64,000 nt of DNA from Streptomyces sp. NRRL F-5135 (GTDB lineage Bacteria > Actinomycetota > Actinomycetes > Streptomycetales > Streptomycetaceae), in contig NZ_JOHR01000006.1 in NCBI RefSeq assembly GCF_000719775.1, positions 372,001-436,000 on the forward strand, in the 5' to 3' direction. Positions 18,097 to 26,948 of this stretch are shown piece by piece. The notes under the pieces are model-generated. The model did not search any database, was not told where the DNA came from, and worked only from the letters and a program-made list of their open reading frames with translations. The position numbers and the translations under genes are program-made. Positions within the stretch are counted from its first letter, which is position 1; the number at the start of each line of letters is the position of its first letter.

Positions 18097-18141
18097 ATGA
18101 CCAACGCAGACCGCGCGGACCTCCGCGCCTCGGCCGACTCC
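18097..18141 (+). pseudogene. recQ: 5' end of the interrupted native recQ
   Basis: The ATG at 18097 opens MTNADRADLRASADS, which I recognise as the start of the streptomycete RecQ-phosphoribosyltransferase protein. After 15 codons the frame continues as unrelated sequence (DLPGRRGTG), so the gene is broken here. The leader (CATCGGGTTGCATGGGG then ATG) closely matches that of the complete recQ copy at 24789-26948, which supports the identification. The rest of this gene resumes at 27147. Confidence 0.75.
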
Positions 18142-18752
18142 GACCTACCCGGGAGGCGAGGAACTGGAGCGGGCGCTACACGTCTGGTTCGACCTCTTTC
18201 GGAAGCACCTGGAGTGGTTTTACTTCTTCGACGTGAAGCCGAAGCCGCTGGTGGACCACGCGGTGGAAGTGATCCGCGAGCACGGCTTGGAGTGGAAGAG
18301 CGTGCCACAGCGGAAGAAGGAGATCGCTCAGGCTGTCCGGAGCACGAGAAAGGCTGCGCAGCACCTGAGGTCCCTCGGCTCGGAGATCCGGCGTATCCAG
18401 GATCTGGGGCAACGAGTCCGCGCCGAGGCCGAACGAGTGCTCACGTGGGATTTCGTCCCACGCGCAGAAGAGGACGAGGCATTGGCCGACCGCGCCCGCC
18501 AGGAGGCACGTCCACCTTCTCCGCCTCCTGTCCGACCACCTCGGACGGCTCCTGGAGGACATGAAGAGTTCCATCACCTCCGCTACTCGGACTGGCGTCC
18601 TGCCGATGACCGATGCCAAGGCCGCGTCCGAACTGGACGGCGAGACGGTGGAACAGATCATGCACAAGCCGAAGGCGTCGAATTCAGGCCCGTGGAAGCT
18701 GATTGAGCAGTGGCAGGCGCCGCTGAACAACTCGAACGCCTTGAGGATCTGA
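18142..18752 (+). pseudogene. 5'-truncated, frameshifted gene of unknown function
   Basis: From the left island junction a frame opens without a start codon and reads YPGGEELERALHVWFDLFRK, then a helical charged protein (WKSVPQRKKEIAQAVRSTRK, RRIQDLGQRVRAEAERVL). Near 18500-18507 the sensible frame shifts by one base. It then continues as VHLLRLLSDHLGRLLEDMKS to a stop at 18752 with SELDGETVEQIMHKP. Joined, this is about 200 residues lacking the N-terminus. I recognise no family. The truncation coincides exactly with the break in recQ, so it was cut at insertion or the element end lies inside it. Confidence 0.6.
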
Positions 18753-18785
18753 CCTCTTTCGGCCGTCCCGGAAACGACCGCCGGC

Positions 18786-19583
18786 TCATGTCCCGCCGCC
18801 ACAGCCACCGCCGCACGAACTGGACGCGCCGACACCGCCGTCGTTGGCCCAGCCGGAGGTAGCGGCGGAGCCCGTACCGGCAACCCGCTCCGGTTCAGGG
18901 ACGCGAACGCCCGCCTCGGCGACGCAGCGCTCGCACAGCGCCCCGAACTCGGGCCACTGCTCAGGTCCCCTCCGCCCGTTTGCCACACCGAGCCAGATCG
19001 CCACCGGCACATGCACGGCCAGGGCGATCATGAACCAGAGCCCCTCCGCGCCCGGCTGGCGGGCGTAGAAACCGACGCCGAGGACGAGGACGGCGAACAG
19101 ACCGCACACCGCGGCCCACCCTTCCCTCGCGCCGGGCACGTCGCGCGTCCGACGAACGGGGAGGTTGCGCCGTGCTGTCCGCCGCAACTGGGAGCGGAAG
19201 GCCGGGAAGCGGGACGATGCTCTCACCTCCTCCAGAGAGCCGCTCCCTCCGGCGTCGTCAACGGCCGTCTGCAGTGACCCCAGCAGGAGGTGCGTTTCCG
19301 GTCCTGCTTCCGCGATCGCCCGGCGCCGGCCGCGGAAGGAGCGGGGCCCGGCGGAGAGCAGCAGCATCCCGGCCTGTGTCGCGGCCCGCTCTCCCTCAAG
19401 GTGATACATGGCGAGAACGGGTTTCGCGCCACCGGTCTCGAAGAAGCGTCCGATGGCCTTCCGGTCGCGCCGGAGCACGTAACGGAGGCGGACCAGCGAG
19501 AACGCCATGAACGTCGTGAAAGCGCCCACCCAGACCGCCGCGAAGGCCCAGAAGGTCGGTAAGTCCGTCAAGAAGCCTGGCAT
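18786..19583 (-). CDS. Membrane protein with Gly/Cys-rich C-terminus (TIGR04222-like)
   Basis: This protein of 265 residues starts at ATG 19583 (MPGFLTDLPTFWAFAAVW). One membrane helix lies at the N-terminus (about 10-30), then a cytosolic middle with RATQAGMLLLSAGPRSFRGR and LRRTARRNLPVRRTRD. Two more helices follow (AVCGLFAVLVLGVGFYA and FMIALAVHVPVAIWLGVA). The protein ends in SSSCGGGCGGGT. This layout resembles the TIGR04222 membrane family, whose role is unknown. It converges on the truncated gene to its left with 33 bases between. Family assignment is tentative. Confidence 0.7.
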   Translation of the reverse strand: MPGFLTDLPTFWAFAAVWVGAFTTFMAFSLVRLRYVLRRDRKAIGRFFETGGAKPVLAMYHLEGERAATQAGMLLLSAGPRSFRGRRRAIAEAGPETHLLLGSLQTAVDDAGGSGSLEEVRASSRFPAFRSQLRRTARRNLPVRRTRDVPGAREGWAAVCGLFAVLVLGVGFYARQPGAEGLWFMIALAVHVPVAIWLGVANGRRGPEQWPEFGALCERCVAEAGVRVPEPERVAGTGSAATSGWANDGGVGASSSCGGGCGGGT

Positions 19584-19822
19584 CCGTTGTCCCCCGCTGT
19601 CCCTCGCCGATTCATCCGGTCCGTCAGGGCTGCCGAGCGAGCGGTGTCCCTGGCTTCCAGAGTGGCAGGAACGACTCCCGCCGCACAGATGCCCGCCAGA
19701 TCCCCGATTCCGGGACGGTCGCCCGCCGGGGCGGGCGGAGCGCGGGAGGCGTCCCGAAAACGGCGGGGCGCCACGGAGAAGCGGGACGAGCCGCTTCGGG
19801 CGGCCAAGCGGGAGGGGAACGC

Positions 19823-20685
19823 GTGAACGCCGAGCTGGACGAGATCGCCCGCGCCGGGCTGATCGAGCGCGAACCGTGCCCACGGTGCGGTGCGCCACCC
19901 GGGTCGGTGTGCCGGGCGAACTCCGGCGTCGTCACCGTCGACTACCACACCGGCCGGTACGCGAAGATCCCCATGCTGAAGTCCGGGCCCGCGATCCGTA
20001 TCCCGGCCGCGCGCGGGCCAGGCCGTACCTGGCAGCCCGGCCCCGAACCCGCCCTCGACCCCGCGCTCCTCGCGCGGGCCGGCGACCGCATCGGGTACGC
20101 CCGTGTCTCCAGCCAGGGCCAGGACCTCGCCGGACAGGTCCGCCTCCTGAAGAAGGCCAACTGCGTGCGGATCTACGTCGAGAAGATCGGCGCCCGGGAG
20201 AAGATCCGCCCCGAGTACAACGCCGCCCTCGCCGACCTGCGCCCGGCCGACACTCTCACCGTCACCATGTTCGACCGCCTCGGCCGCAACATGATCGAGC
20301 TCATCACCGCATCACAGGGCCTCGCCGAACGCGACCACCGCCTGGAGATCCTCAGCGGCCCGCTCGCCGGGATGTACGACCCGCAGGGCGCCGGCAAGGT
20401 GCTCTTCGTCATGTTCGCAGCGATGGCGGAGGTCGAGCGGGAGTTCATCCACGAGCGGACCCTCATCGGCCTCGACACCGCGGCCGCGAACGGCAACCAC
20501 GGCGGCGGCCCGCCGGCCGTCCACGGCGACATGCTCGCCATCGCGCTCCGACGCCGCCACGCCAACGAACCCGTCACCTCGGTGTCGGCCGCTCCACCCT
20601 CTACCGGACGCTGTCCGCGTACGACGAAGCCGTCTCCACCGGCCGCGAACCTGACGGCACCACGGACGGGGAACCGGCGCACTGA
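19823..20685 (+). pseudogene. Serine recombinase (resolvase family), HTH lost by frameshift
   Basis: An N-terminal zinc-ribbon-like motif (CPRCGAPPGSVC) precedes a complete resolvase domain: GYARVSSQGQ with the catalytic Ser, MFDRLGRNM, and EVEREFIHERT in the E-helix. The DNA-binding end begins correctly (DMLAIALRRRHANEPVTS) but then leaves frame. The expected HTH, LGVGRSTLYRTLSAYDEAV, is present one frame over and stops at 20685. Relative to the family pattern, about five codons are missing at the break near 20575-20585. Catalytic residues remain, but without the HTH it probably cannot bind its site. The broken frame runs on, by chance, into the hydrolase gene. Confidence 0.75.
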
Positions 20686-20779
20686 CGAAACCCTGCGCCG
20701 CGCTGACATCTACTCTGCGCACGACAAGGTAGCCGGGGAGGAGCGCGAGTGCGCGGCGGGGTTTCTCTACGGTGGATCC

Positions 20780-21598
20780 ATGCCGGCCAGACCTGTTCCA
20801 GCCCGAGGCGTGCGTGCTTACCTCATCACTCCCGACGGTCGACGTCTTTCCTATCTCGACTTCGGTCCGGACGGGGGCCGGCCTCTGCTGGCGTTGCATG
20901 GGCATCTTGGTGAGGGCGCTGATTTCGCTGAGTTGGCCGGTGCCCTCGGTTCTGACGGGTGGCGGGTGTTCGCGCCCGATCAGCGTGGACACGGAGACTC
21001 CGACCGGGCGGAGCGGTACGATCGGAGCGGATACCTTGATGATCTCCGTTTCCTGCTCGAACACTTGGGCCTCGGCTGTCGGGCCCTGCCCGTTCTCGGG
21101 CACTCTCTCGGCGCCATCAACGGCTATCACCTTGCCGCGGACCGGCCCGGCACGGTAAGCGCCCTGATCAACATCGACGGGCCCGCGTATCTGCCCCTCG
21201 TGGACCCCGTACCGCTGTCCTTCCTGCTCGAGCTGCCGTACACCGCCTCCACAAGCGAAGAACTCCTCGCCGCCTGCGGTCCCCTGGCGCCCCTGCTGGA
21301 GAACGGACTGCGGCCTCACCACGACGGCTGGCGGCTCGCCTGCCACCCCAAGGACATGGTCGACTCAGACACCCGCGTGCTCGGCGACCACTGGCGGCAG
21401 TGGCTGGGCTCCGACTGCCCCGCACTGCTCCTGCACGGCACGGCCAGCACCGTTCTGCCCACCGCTCAGGCCCACGAGATGGCATCCCGGCGCCCCGGCA
21501 CCCTCCTGGTCGAACTGGACGCCGATCACTGGGTTCACCTACGGAAGCCGGAAGAGTCAGCGCGCGCAATCCGCCGATTCCTCAATGGCTGCTTGTGA
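20780..21598 (+). CDS. Alpha/beta hydrolase
   Basis: This cytosolic alpha/beta-hydrolase of 272 residues starts at ATG 20780 (MPARPVPARGVRAYL). The core is typical: the oxyanion-hole HGHLGEG, strand VFAPDQRGHGDSD, the nucleophile elbow GHSLGA (Ser), the acid region LLLHGTAS and the His in DADHWVH. There is no signal peptide. Substrates cannot be told; esterase, epoxide hydrolase or lactonase activity are all possible. No stop lies between the frameshifted recombinase and this start, so a 591-residue fusion frame exists; I treat the hydrolase as a separate gene because the joining segment (about 50 residues) looks non-coding. Confidence 0.8.
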   Translation: MPARPVPARGVRAYLITPDGRRLSYLDFGPDGGRPLLALHGHLGEGADFAELAGALGSDGWRVFAPDQRGHGDSDRAERYDRSGYLDDLRFLLEHLGLGCRALPVLGHSLGAINGYHLAADRPGTVSALINIDGPAYLPLVDPVPLSFLLELPYTASTSEELLAACGPLAPLLENGLRPHHDGWRLACHPKDMVDSDTRVLGDHWRQWLGSDCPALLLHGTASTVLPTAQAHEMASRRPGTLLVELDADHWVHLRKPEESARAIRRFLNGCL

Positions 21599-21686
21599 GC
21601 AGCCGCAGGCGTGCTCTTCCCGCACGTCGTGCTCAAGGAGGAACTGCTGCTGCAGGGGGCACCCAGCGCTTGCGGAGCTCGCCCGG

Positions 21687-22040
21687 TCAGGGCGTCGCGT
21701 GAGCCTGCTTCAACGCCATCCTCGCGGTCACTACGTCGTCCAGTCCTTCCCAGAACTCGTGTGTGATCACGGCGGCGGACAGGTCGACCAGTCGGCGTCG
21801 CAGCTCGGTGACCTGCTGCTTCTGTTCGTCCGTGTATCCGGGGCTGTCCGGCATCGAGGACCGGTAGCTGCTCTGTGCCCGCTGCTCGTCCTGCCAGCCG
21901 GGCATCGGCTCGACGGACCAGGGCAGCTCGGAGCAGAGCTGGGTGTAGCGGTCTGGGGTCTGCTGGAGCTCCGCTTGGAGGTCTAGGAGATCGGACGGAA
22001 AGTTGAAGGATCTGGAGGTCTTGGCCACGCCAGAAATCAT
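21687..22040 (-). CDS. Small island protein, unknown function
   Basis: A 117-residue frame starts at ATG 22040 (GTG 22028 is possible; neither has a strong SD). The sequence is hydrophilic and helical: FPSDLLDLQAELQQTPDRYT, SELPWSVEPMPGWQ, DEQKQQVTELRRRLVDLSAA, FWEGLDDVVTARMALKQ. It has no membrane segment or known motif. Tyr/Trp-containing, non-repetitive composition supports a real gene. It resembles small uncharacterised proteins of Streptomyces accessory regions; no function is proposed. Confidence 0.6.
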   Translation of the reverse strand: MISGVAKTSRSFNFPSDLLDLQAELQQTPDRYTQLCSELPWSVEPMPGWQDEQRAQSSYRSSMPDSPGYTDEQKQQVTELRRRLVDLSAAVITHEFWEGLDDVVTARMALKQAHATP

Positions 22041-22188
22041 ATGCGCGTTCGATTTTGGTTGGTCCTGAGACTCGCGGGTGTCCGGTCCCGGCTGCTGAGG
22101 AACCCCATGGCCGTCAGCAGGCGGCGTGGTCAGGGCGACACCGGGTGAGGGTGCGCAGGGCGGTGGGGTGTACGCCGGAGCGGGCGGC

Positions 22189-23294
22189 TCAGGGCGAGAC
22201 GCCGGCGGCGCAGCCAGGGTCGGAGGGGCAGGTTGCGCCGGAATTCGACGGGAGTGGGGTCTCGGGGACAGGGAGGCCGGGTTCAGGGGGCGTGGGGCGG
22301 CAGGTCGGGGCTCTGCGGCTGGCTCCCGTTGACGCGTGGTTCTCTTCCTCCGGTTCTGGGGACGGAAGGACTGGGCGGCCGCTGTTGAGGTCCTCGTACC
22401 GGTCCTGGTCCCTGTCAGTCATCCAGAACCGGTGGATCCGCGAGCCGGTCCGGAATTCGATCGGAACGATCAGACCGGCTGCCGTCTGCCGTACCAGGTC
22501 GTCGAAGAACACGTCCCTGGGCTTGGGCGTGACGTGCATCTTGCCGCAGCGCCGCTGGCTGTCCGGGCACCGGTACAGGGCGCGGATGTCGCACCGCCAA
22601 AAGTCGAGCGCGCGGAATCCGGAGACGACACGCAGGTCGCCCGACTTCGCGATCACGTGGGCGGGAAGCTTGTCGCTCCGTGTCCAGTGCGCGTCGGTGC
22701 GGCGGGCGTAGTCCTCGCGGTCGGTGTGCCACGCCGGGGTGATGCCGTGCTTCGCGGCCTTACTCGCCCGGGCGCGCACGCTCCGCGGACCGTTGGCCCC
22801 GGCAGTGGCCAACTGCACCTCCCACCCGATCCGGCGCCCATCTGCCCCTGCACGAGCGTGTCGGTCTGGATCCAGGACCGCGGCCCGATGCTTGTACGGA
22901 CCTCGCTGTCCGCGCGGAAGCCGGCGTCTTCGGCGGTCCGTACGATCCGCTCCTGGTACGCCTTGTGTTCGTCGGACATGGTGGCGCTGTGCCGTTCTTC
23001 GTCCTCGGCTCGCTCGCGGACGGCTTCTCGCCGGCCGTTCGCCCGCTGCCGCAGGTACATCCACGCCACGACGCCAGCGTCCCGGCATACCCCGCCGCAC
23101 TGAAGGTCCCGCTCGGACACCGGCACGTTCCTGTCCGCGTACAGCCGGTCCGTCTTGTAGAGCATCTCCCACAGGTCGTCGTACGACGGGTGGCCCAGGT
23201 CCTCACGGGTGAGGTCCAGTTCGATACGCTTGCCAGACGACGTTCGCCACCACGCACCGCCTTTCAAGCTGGCTCGCAGAGTGATCGTTCGCAC
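22189..23294 (-). pseudogene. CoiA-like nuclease gene broken by a frameshift
   Basis: Starting at GTG 23294 (VRTITLRASLKGGAWWRT), the first part has a CGGVC zinc-type motif, then SDEHKAYQERIVRTAEDAGF and EVRTS. The frame is lost at a run of four C (plus strand 22845-22848). In the next frame it resumes as ADGRRIGWEVQLATAGANG and runs on through WTRSDKLPAHVIAKSGDLRV to a Pro-rich tail. The order of helix with E/H residues, Asp near TDTLVQG, and WEVQL matches the competence-protein CoiA/PD-(D/E)XK nuclease pattern. Joined, it would be about 368 residues. A single-base deletion is the simplest cause. The CoiA assignment comes from pattern memory. Confidence 0.6.
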
Positions 23295-23306
23295 TACGCT
23301 CCGACC

Positions 23307-24749
23307 GTGGCCTACATCGTGACGCTGCCAGCGAGGCAGATGAAAAAGATCCACGAGCGACTGCGTTTGCAGCTCCGCCTGACCAAGGTCCTCACGGCAC
23401 AAGACCAGCCGGTTGGGCCGAATCCAGGCCCGCCAATGGCCTTGGTGATCAGCGAAGACACAGACAGCAGCGCCGACCAGCGATCCCGACGTCTGATCTG
23501 GATGGGCAGCGTGGCCCGCCACAACACCCCCGGCACTGTCGACAAGAGCATCACCATCGATCCCCTACGTGAGTGCATGGAGGATGTACCCATCGACGGG
23601 GAGGACGGCCTTCTCGCCCTGCTGAGCACTGACTTGCGGAGCGAATTCGAGCAAGCAAGTCTTATCGGCACCGCCAAATGGTGCAGCCGTGAAGTCTGGC
23701 AGGCGCTTGAGACAGGACTCCGCGCCAGGTTTCCCCGTCTCACCCCACTCATCGACTGGCTGCTCGCTCAGGCCAACCCGCCAGCACTTGATAGTCGTGA
23801 CAAAGCAGATCAGGCGTGGCAAGAACAGCAAGATGCGGTCCGGAGCATCTTGCGGATCGCCGATTTTCCCCTGCCTTCACTGAACGCCTGGAAGCGTCCC
23901 GAGTCCCGCGAAGCACCCTACACCGCAGGCATCATCCCGCAGCCCTCGGAGAACAGCCTGATTGAATATGACGTGCGCGCCGCAGGGCGGGCGTTCGGCC
24001 TCGACAGCGACTGGGTAAACGGAAGCGGAGCCAGATGCGACATCAACGTTCTTTGGGATTCCAGCGGGCGGCGACGGCTTGAGGTAACCAACGTCAACGC
24101 CCTCCCCCTGGAGTCTCGGACCGGAACCGACATGATTTACTATCACGTCCCCACCAAAAGTTTCACACTCGTTCAATACAAGCGCCTGGATCCACGCAGG
24201 CGAGAGATACGTGTCGACGAACGGTTGCGAAGCCAGCTGGATCGACTCGAAAAAGTGGCACAGCTGAACAGTCCGCCCACGCAACCATATGAATGGCGCC
24301 TAGGAAGCGACCCCTGCTTCCTCAAGCTCGCCTACTGGCCCGAAGACACTTCCAAGCAACCAGTCGAGGGACTCGCTCACGGAATGTACCTTCCGGTTTC
24401 TTACGTGCGCATGCTGCTTGAAAACGACTGCACACTCAGCTCCCAGAAAGGCAGTCAAGCTCGGCTGCTGGGCTACGATCGCGTCGAACGTCATCTCGTG
24501 GGAGCACAGTTTGTTGAACTAGTTAAAGAAGGACTGGTCGGCACGGTCGGTACCACTCGAGAGCAGTTGTGGTCCATGGTCAAGCGTCGCGTGAGCGAAG
24601 GACAAAATGTCCTCGTCGCCGAGGAAAACAGTAGCGAGTCTGCACGCGACCGGCAAAAAAGGAATCGGACTCGAACCTCCAAAGACAATTCGTACGTGCA
24701 CCAGGTATACCGGCAAGAATCACTCTTCGGCCCTGTCTCCGAACAATAG
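23307..24749 (+). CDS. Predicted PD-(D/Q)xK-type nuclease-like protein
   Basis: This protein has 480 residues from GTG 23307. TACGCT ends six bases upstream, so the mRNA may be leaderless. The gene uses AAA, GAA, ATT and CTA codons far more than its neighbours and is visibly lower in GC, a sign of foreign origin. The N-terminal part is unrecognised. Residues about 220-310 carry GARCDINVLWD, RRLEVTNVNALP, then TGTDMIYYHVPTKSFTLVQY followed by KRL. The Asp, spacing and Gln-Tyr-Lys resemble the D...(E/Q)xK core of Mrr-like restriction nucleases. The C-terminus is charged (RDRQKRNRTRTSK). It is divergent from the CoiA-like pseudogene by 12 bases and converges on recQ. A defence role is inferred, not shown. 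Confidence 0.7.
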   Translation: MAYIVTLPARQMKKIHERLRLQLRLTKVLTAQDQPVGPNPGPPMALVISEDTDSSADQRSRRLIWMGSVARHNTPGTVDKSITIDPLRECMEDVPIDGEDGLLALLSTDLRSEFEQASLIGTAKWCSREVWQALETGLRARFPRLTPLIDWLLAQANPPALDSRDKADQAWQEQQDAVRSILRIADFPLPSLNAWKRPESREAPYTAGIIPQPSENSLIEYDVRAAGRAFGLDSDWVNGSGARCDINVLWDSSGRRRLEVTNVNALPLESRTGTDMIYYHVPTKSFTLVQYKRLDPRRREIRVDERLRSQLDRLEKVAQLNSPPTQPYEWRLGSDPCFLKLAYWPEDTSKQPVEGLAHGMYLPVSYVRMLLENDCTLSSQKGSQARLLGYDRVERHLVGAQFVELVKEGLVGTVGTTREQLWSMVKRRVSEGQNVLVAEENSSESARDRQKRNRTRTSKDNSYVHQVYRQESLFGPVSEQ

Positions 24750-24788
24750 AAACCTGGCCGGCCTGTCGCCAAGGTCCGCAGAGTTCGC

Positions 24789-26948
24789 CTACCCGGCCAG
24801 GGCAAGGACGAGCGGGAGTACCTCGTCCGCTCCGGCCTGGCGCAGAAGGCGTGCGCCAACAGCCAGGGTCCAGCCGGAGTCGGTGTAGTCGTCGACGAGC
24901 AGGACCGGGCCGGGGGTGGCGGCCAGGACGGCAGCAAGTGCGTCGGGCACGGTGAACGAGCCGACCAGGGCCCGCAGCCGCTGGGCGGAGTTGCTGCGGT
25001 GCGCCGCATACTCATCCGCCTGCGGGATGTAGGCCAGGCTGCCGAGCAGCGGCAGCCTGCCGACCCGGGCCACACCCTCGGCCAGGGAGGCGACCAGCTG
25101 GGGGCGGGTGCGGGACGGCATGGCGACAATCCCCACCGGCCGCGCCACCGCGTCAGGAGAGCCGCTGGCCCAGCCGCCCGGCGAGCGGGCCCAGTCCGCC
25201 AGCACAGTCACGACGGCGTTCAGCACGTCGTCCGGCACTTTGCCGTCCGCCGCCTGCGCCGACAGAAGCGGGCGCAGGCGGTTGCCCCAACCGATGTCCG
25301 ACAGCCTGCCCAGCGCACGCCCGGTGAGCGCCTGCTGGCCTGCGGGGATCCGGCCCTTGAGGTCCATGCCGATCGCGGTGAGCCCGGTCGGCCACATCTT
25401 GCGGGGCTCGACCTCAGCTCCCGGACGGTCCAACTCCCCCGTCGCAGCCGCAAGGGCCCTAGGAGAGACAGCAGAATCGAGCCAGGGCCCGGTGCAGATA
25501 TCGCAGCGACCACACGGCGCCGCCTTCTCGTCATCGAGCTGCCGCTGCAAGAACTCCATCCGACACCCCGCGGTCGCCACGTAGTCCCGCATCGCCTGCT
25601 GCTCCGACGCCCGCTGCTTCGCAACCCACGCATACCGCTCCGCGTCGTAGGCCCACGGCTGCCCGGTGGCGGTCCAGCCACCCTTGACCCGCTTGACCGC
25701 CCCGTCCACGTCCAGGACCTTGAGCATGGTCTCCAGCCGCGAGCGCCGCAGATCCACCAACGGCTCCAGCGCCGGCAGCGACAACGGACGGCTCGCCTCC
25801 TCCAGCACCGCCAGCGTGCGCCGTACCTGCTCCTCGGGAGGGAATCCCACCGAAGCGAAGTACGCCCAGATCGCCTCGTCCTCCCGCCCCGGCAGCAGCA
25901 ACACATCCGCGTGGTCCACACCACGTCCCGCACGCCCCACCTGCTGGTAGTAGGCGATCGGCGACGAAGGCGAGCCCAGGTGCACCACGAAACCGAGGTC
26001 GGGCTTGTCGAAGCCCATGCCGAGCGCGGAGGTCGCCACCAGGGCCTTCACCCGGTTCGCCAGCAGGTCCTCCTCCGCCTGCAGCCGATCGGCGTTCTCC
26101 GTCTTCCCCGTATAGGAAGCCACCGGATACCCACGCTGCCGCAGGAACGCCGCGACCTCCTCCGCCGCCGCCACCGTCAGCGTGTAGATGATCCCCGAAC
26201 CCGGCAGATCCCCCAGCCGGTCCCCCAGCCACGCCAGCCGATGCGCCGCATCCGGCAACTCCATCACACCCAGCCGAAGGCTCTCCCGGTCCAGCGGCCC
26301 CCGCAGCACCAGAGCGTCCCCGCTCCCGGTACCAAGCTGCTCCGCAACGTCCGCGGTCACCCGCGCGTTCGCGGTCGCCGTCGTGGCCAGGACCGGAACC
26401 CCCGTCGGCAGCTCCGCGAGCATCGTGCGCAGCCGACGGTAATCGGGCCGGAAATCATGACCCCAGTCGGAAATGCAGTGCGCCTCATCCACCACCAGCA
26501 GACCGGTCGTCGCCGCGAGCCTCGGCAGCACCTGATCACGGAACTCCACGGAATTGAGACGTTCCGGACTCACGAGGAGAACGTCGGTCTCACCGCGCTC
26601 CACCTCCTCGTAGATCGTTTCCCACTCCTCCGGATTGGCCGAGTTGATCGTGCGCGCCTGGATCCCGGCCCGCGCCGCCGACTCCACCTGGTTGCGCATC
26701 AGCGCCAGCAACGGCGAAATGATCACCGTCGGGCCGGCCCCACGTCGACGCAACAGCGCGGTGGCAACGAAATACACCGCCGATTTACCCCAACCGGTGC
26801 GCTGCACCACCAGCGCCCGACGGCGCTCCTCCACCAGGGCAGCTACCGCCTGCCACTGGTCCTCCCGCAGCCGCGCCGAACCCCCGGGGGCCCCTACCAG
26901 CTCGGCGAGAATGGCGTCGGCTTCAGTGCGCAGCTCCAGGGTGTCCAT
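24789..26948 (-). CDS. recQ: Complete RecQ-family helicase with C-terminal phosphoribosyltransferase-like domain
   Basis: This ATP-dependent 3'-5' DNA helicase of the streptomycete RecQ type has 719 residues from ATG 26948 (MDTLELRTEADAILAEL). It shows Walker A TGWGKS (about 51-56), the DEAH box VVDEAHC (about 152-158), SGIIYTLTV, and motif VI QQVGRAGRG. A four-Cys zinc site includes PCGRCDIC. No HRDC domain is seen; instead the last 60 residues carry VLLVDDYTDSGWT, a PRPP-binding loop. It lies inside the island, inverted to the broken native recQ, and shares with it the leader just before the start. It can presumably replace the lost host function. Upstream in-frame codons (29) are not included because the leader match begins at this ATG. 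Confidence 0.9.
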   Translation of the reverse strand: MDTLELRTEADAILAELVGAPGGSARLREDQWQAVAALVEERRRALVVQRTGWGKSAVYFVATALLRRRGAGPTVIISPLLALMRNQVESAARAGIQARTINSANPEEWETIYEEVERGETDVLLVSPERLNSVEFRDQVLPRLAATTGLLVVDEAHCISDWGHDFRPDYRRLRTMLAELPTGVPVLATTATANARVTADVAEQLGTGSGDALVLRGPLDRESLRLGVMELPDAAHRLAWLGDRLGDLPGSGIIYTLTVAAAEEVAAFLRQRGYPVASYTGKTENADRLQAEEDLLANRVKALVATSALGMGFDKPDLGFVVHLGSPSSPIAYYQQVGRAGRGVDHADVLLLPGREDEAIWAYFASVGFPPEEQVRRTLAVLEEASRPLSLPALEPLVDLRRSRLETMLKVLDVDGAVKRVKGGWTATGQPWAYDAERYAWVAKQRASEQQAMRDYVATAGCRMEFLQRQLDDEKAAPCGRCDICTGPWLDSAVSPRALAAATGELDRPGAEVEPRKMWPTGLTAIGMDLKGRIPAGQQALTGRALGRLSDIGWGNRLRPLLSAQAADGKVPDDVLNAVVTVLADWARSPGGWASGSPDAVARPVGIVAMPSRTRPQLVASLAEGVARVGRLPLLGSLAYIPQADEYAAHRSNSAQRLRALVGSFTVPDALAAVLAATPGPVLLVDDYTDSGWTLAVGARLLRQAGADEVLPLVLALAG

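Noticed and set aside
18097..18233. A simple frameshift at the start of the unknown gene (MTNADRADLRASAD joined to YPGGEEL)
   Set aside because: The first 15 codons are the start of recQ, whose remainder lies at 27147, so this is an insertion junction and not a frameshift.
22041..22188. Possible small gene between the 117-residue protein and the CoiA-like pseudogene
   Set aside because: Open frames here are Gly/Arg-rich continuations of neighbours in wrong frames without ribosome sites.
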